Assembly (NCBI GenBank): GCA_963920575.1
Contig: OY986975.1
Coordinates: 328,650 to 392,649 of the forward strand
DNA from: Narthecium ossifragum
Lineage: Eukaryota; Streptophyta; Magnoliopsida; Dioscoreales; Nartheciaceae
Length of the DNA stretch: 64,000 nucleotides
Direction: 5' to 3'
The notes under the pieces are model-generated. The model was not told the origin of the DNA and ran no database searches. It worked only from the letters and a program-made list of their open reading frames with translations. Shown here piece by piece: positions 61,334 to 64,000 of this stretch. The position numbers and the translations under genes were made by a program. Within the stretch, counting starts at the first letter, position 1, and every line of letters begins with the position of its first letter.

Positions 61334-63888
61334 CTATTGGCTATCTCTTCCAGTCATCTCTCTTCCTTGATAACTGGAGTCAGCTCCCTGATAGCCAGGA
61401 CCTCCACCCCACTGATAAGTAGAACCACCACTATCATATCCAGGGCCGCCACTGCCCTGATAAGCAGAAGGGCCACCAGGCCCACCCTGGTAGCCATAGC
61501 CACCTTGATATCCTGAGCCACCTCCCTGGTAATTAGGCCCTCCTCCTTGATAACCTGTGTTGCCCCCTTGATAACTTGGGCCACCTCCCTGGTGTCCAGG
61601 GCCGCCTACTTGATAACCAGATCCACCACCCTGATGGCCGGGGCCACCACCTTGATAGCCCGGACCGCCTCCCTGGTGACCAGCACCTCCTCTTTGGTAA
61701 CCAGCACCACCTTGCGTGTTAGGCATTTGGTTTTGGTAACCTTGGCCAGGCATGCCACCCATGTTCGTCATTGGAGGGACATCTCTAGTAGGCATGGCGT
61801 TCTGGGCTGCCGGATTAGGTGCGGGAGGCATGTCTCTTGGTGGCATGGGAGGAGCAGTGTTCTGGAAATCTCGGTTCTGCATATTTTCTCTCCGCCTTTC
61901 AAAGTTCCTTGACCTATCAAAGTTACGAGGTCTGTCATTGCGCCTGGACCTCTCCTGAGAACGTTGATTGTTCCGGACCCATTCTTCGTGGTATTTAGGA
62001 TCATAAGGGACTGCTTTTCCATCAATGAAAGGTTCCCCTGCGAGAATGCATAAAAAAACAACATCACCAAAGTAACATAACATCACACAGCTTTCCCTGT
62101 GCCAAAACACACATGCCCTCCCCTCAATAATTCAGAAGTTTCAGGGTAAGCTTCAACAATCACATAACAGAGGTAAGAAAGAACTATGGTCAACTATTCC
62201 TGCAAAAATGCAGCTCCTCAACCACTTAATAGCCAACATAAGACATAAGTCAGTCATCCAACAGCCTAGTTTGAACCAGAAGATGTTTCAACATATGTCT
62301 GTGCCTAATTTACACTAGAGAGAGAGAGAGACATTTAATCTGACGAAGAATATAGTGAATATGATGGGATATATAGAACACAACATTGCATCTGTAATTA
62401 CTGCATATTCAAGGTAATCTATCACATGAAGTGTTATAAAATAGGCATCCCTGAAGTCACCAACATCCACATATTGATCTATGGACTCAGCTCAACTACC
62501 ATAATTATAGACGAAACACATACTTAAAAGGGATGAGGTATAATGAAACAAGAAATATCACATACCTCCATAATCTTTGTTTCTAACATCCAGATAAGAA
62601 TCAGGAAGAACCCAGCGGACCATAGGCAGAGCTGCAAGTTGATCCAAAATCAAGAACAATAAAAGTTCTGAACAAAGAGAAAGAGAACCAGATGAAGCAA
62701 CTTACTTTTGATCTTGTATGAAAGCTCCTCAGAAACAAGGCATCCGAAGGCAAAGTAATGCTTTGTGGAGACCGAGTATATCTTCATTCTTGCCTCTTCC
62801 TCACTGTGATAAACTAAAACTCAGAAACAAATATGAGAAGTAACTAATAAATGGAAAATCAGAGTTTCCAAACTAGAAAAGATTAGCATGTAATGTCTTC
62901 TAATAGCAGAAGCATATCAACATCATCACTCCTCAAGAGGGTAAAGAGCAATATAAAGACAGCATTACATCCAAAATCCATGTGAGCAGACGATTTTGTG
63001 GAAAATTAAACAAATCAAGCTTTCGAGGTGTGATTTTCTCAAATATTTAAACTTAAATCCATCAGGGCAACTGACGTAGTAAAATGAAATAAAATAAAAA
63101 GCAACATAAGTCAAAGTCTTGAATGGCCCTATAAGACCTCACTCATCAGGAAGAATTTCCAGCATGTAGAACGGATAGAATCCAAGGTCCCAAACAAGGA
63201 TAAAAAAAACAAAACAAAAAAGACTATCAAATGAGAATTTGTAGACAATGCAGGGAAAAGCATAACTTGGTTCTACTAAATTGAGTGGAATGTTCACCAA
63301 AGCTTAGTCGGTAATTAGATATGGAACACAACACTCCAATCAAAACTTGATGAAGTTAAAAACAAGGCATTTACACTAATATTTTTCTTGTGAGTATACC
63401 TCTCCCGCTCTCTTCCGACATTGAGCTTCTACAAAAGAGAGTTTAATACACAAGGCATTCTAACTAAAAATCTTTCAACAACAAACTAATACATCATACG
63501 AACAAGGATGGAGGAGAAGCCCTGACCTTCCGACGACCTGGGCGAGCGTCTTGATGTAGCTATCGATGATCTGGTCACGGGTGAGGCTAGGGTCGGGGGG
63601 CTCCAGGACGACGAGCCAGTGCTCGAAGTCACACCCATCCAAAAGTATCGTCTCCTTAGGGGGACGGTTGCTCCAGTTGGGCGACGGATCATTAAGCGAC
63701 GACGTCGTCGCCCGCGTCGACAAGCACCTCACGCCGGAAATCTGGCGTCGGAGGGGGGCAATGGCGGCGACGAGCGGGCGGAGAGCGGCGCTGGGGCCAC
63801 GGAGAACGGAAACAGATCGGGCGGTGGTGGCGGAGCGCGGAATGATGAGGATGGGCGAGAACTTTGAGAACAGTGCGCCGCCCTTCAT
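61334..63888 (-). CDS. MORF/RIP organellar RNA-editing factor (MORF8/MORF1-like), apparent frameshift
   Basis: Part of plant C-to-U editosomes in mitochondria and/or plastids, binding PPR proteins. Exons on minus are 63888-63527, 62803-62706, 62632-62566 and 62037-61334. The N-terminus is Arg/Ser/Ala-rich and likely a transit peptide. The MORF core is seen in [55 protein letters not shown] and [19 protein letters not shown]. The C-terminal half is a Gly/Tyr/Gln-rich repeat ([13 protein letters not shown]), as in MORF8/RIP1 and MORF1. The third exon has AGAAAAC where the family sequence DVRNKDYGG would need AGAAAC, an extra A near 62580 that puts the last exon out of frame. If intact, the protein would have about 409 residues. 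Confidence 0.88.
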
Positions 63889-64000
63889 CTCCCTAAGCCC
63901 TAGCTGGGAATGGGATGATGGATTCCTTCGAGGAGACGCTATCGTAAAACCCCAGAGAGGGGAGATCGAGCAATGAGCGATCGTTTGATGTAGTCCATCG

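Noticed and set aside
63401..63430. Possible extra MORF exon between exons 1 and 2
   Set aside because: It has splice-like ends, but skipping it joins the conserved [11 protein letters not shown] sequence directly and in phase.

Overview
This is a stretch of plant nuclear DNA. It has multi-exon genes with GT..AG introns, intronless pentatricopeptide-repeat (PPR) genes, a nuclear tRNA-Ser and many small transposon remnants. A monocot seems likely: several genes have GC-rich exons in AT-rich surroundings, and the MCM2 N-terminus looks monocot-like. I cannot name the species from sequence alone.

Layout. 1-1015 is the 3' end of a decayed Ty1-copia element. 1485-3023 is a DUF247 gene carrying a small retroposon insertion, followed by a DUF247 fragment (about 3690-3770). 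4584-5806 is a nest of transposons. 7303-9335 (minus) encodes a xyloglucan endotransglucosylase/hydrolase. 13597-15654 is a DYW-type PPR gene. Calnexin (16170-19688, minus) and MCM2 (20328-25652, plus) are head to head. Two DUF761-type genes (26435-26923 minus; 33350-34027 plus) flank about 6 kb of repeats. 34620-35720 is a decayed LINE. 36340-36897 encodes a protein I do not recognise. 37534-38958 (minus) is a BPA1-like RRM gene. A PPR gene (39592-40944, minus) and a pseudouridine-5'-phosphate glycosidase gene (41171-46911, plus) are divergent. Next come a PPR gene (48397-50115), an F-box/LRR gene (50660-52565), a copy of the PPR gene's 3' end (54144-54296) and a truncated saposin-like gene (54456-55461). 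A 165-residue unknown protein (55944-57274, minus) is head to head with REV7/MAD2L2 (58188-60638). The window ends with tRNA-Ser(AGA) (60845-60926, minus) and a MORF/RIP organelle RNA-editing factor (61334-63888, minus).

The genes do not form one pathway. Loose themes are organelle RNA processing (three PPR proteins and one MORF), DNA replication and lesion bypass (MCM2, REV7) and ER/cell-wall functions (calnexin, XTH). I found no clear new multi-gene system. The most interesting signals are structural. Several tiny 5'-truncated LINE-type insertions have readable target-site duplications, one inside DUF247 coding sequence where it could be removed as a new intron, and one exactly over a PPR stop codon. 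There is also a perfect 146-bp tandem duplication of a glycosidase exon, an apparent 1-bp frameshift in the MORF gene, two genes whose first coding exon appears to be only the start codon, a shared calnexin/MCM2 promoter with UPR-like and E2F-like sites, and a family of small inverted-repeat elements present three times.
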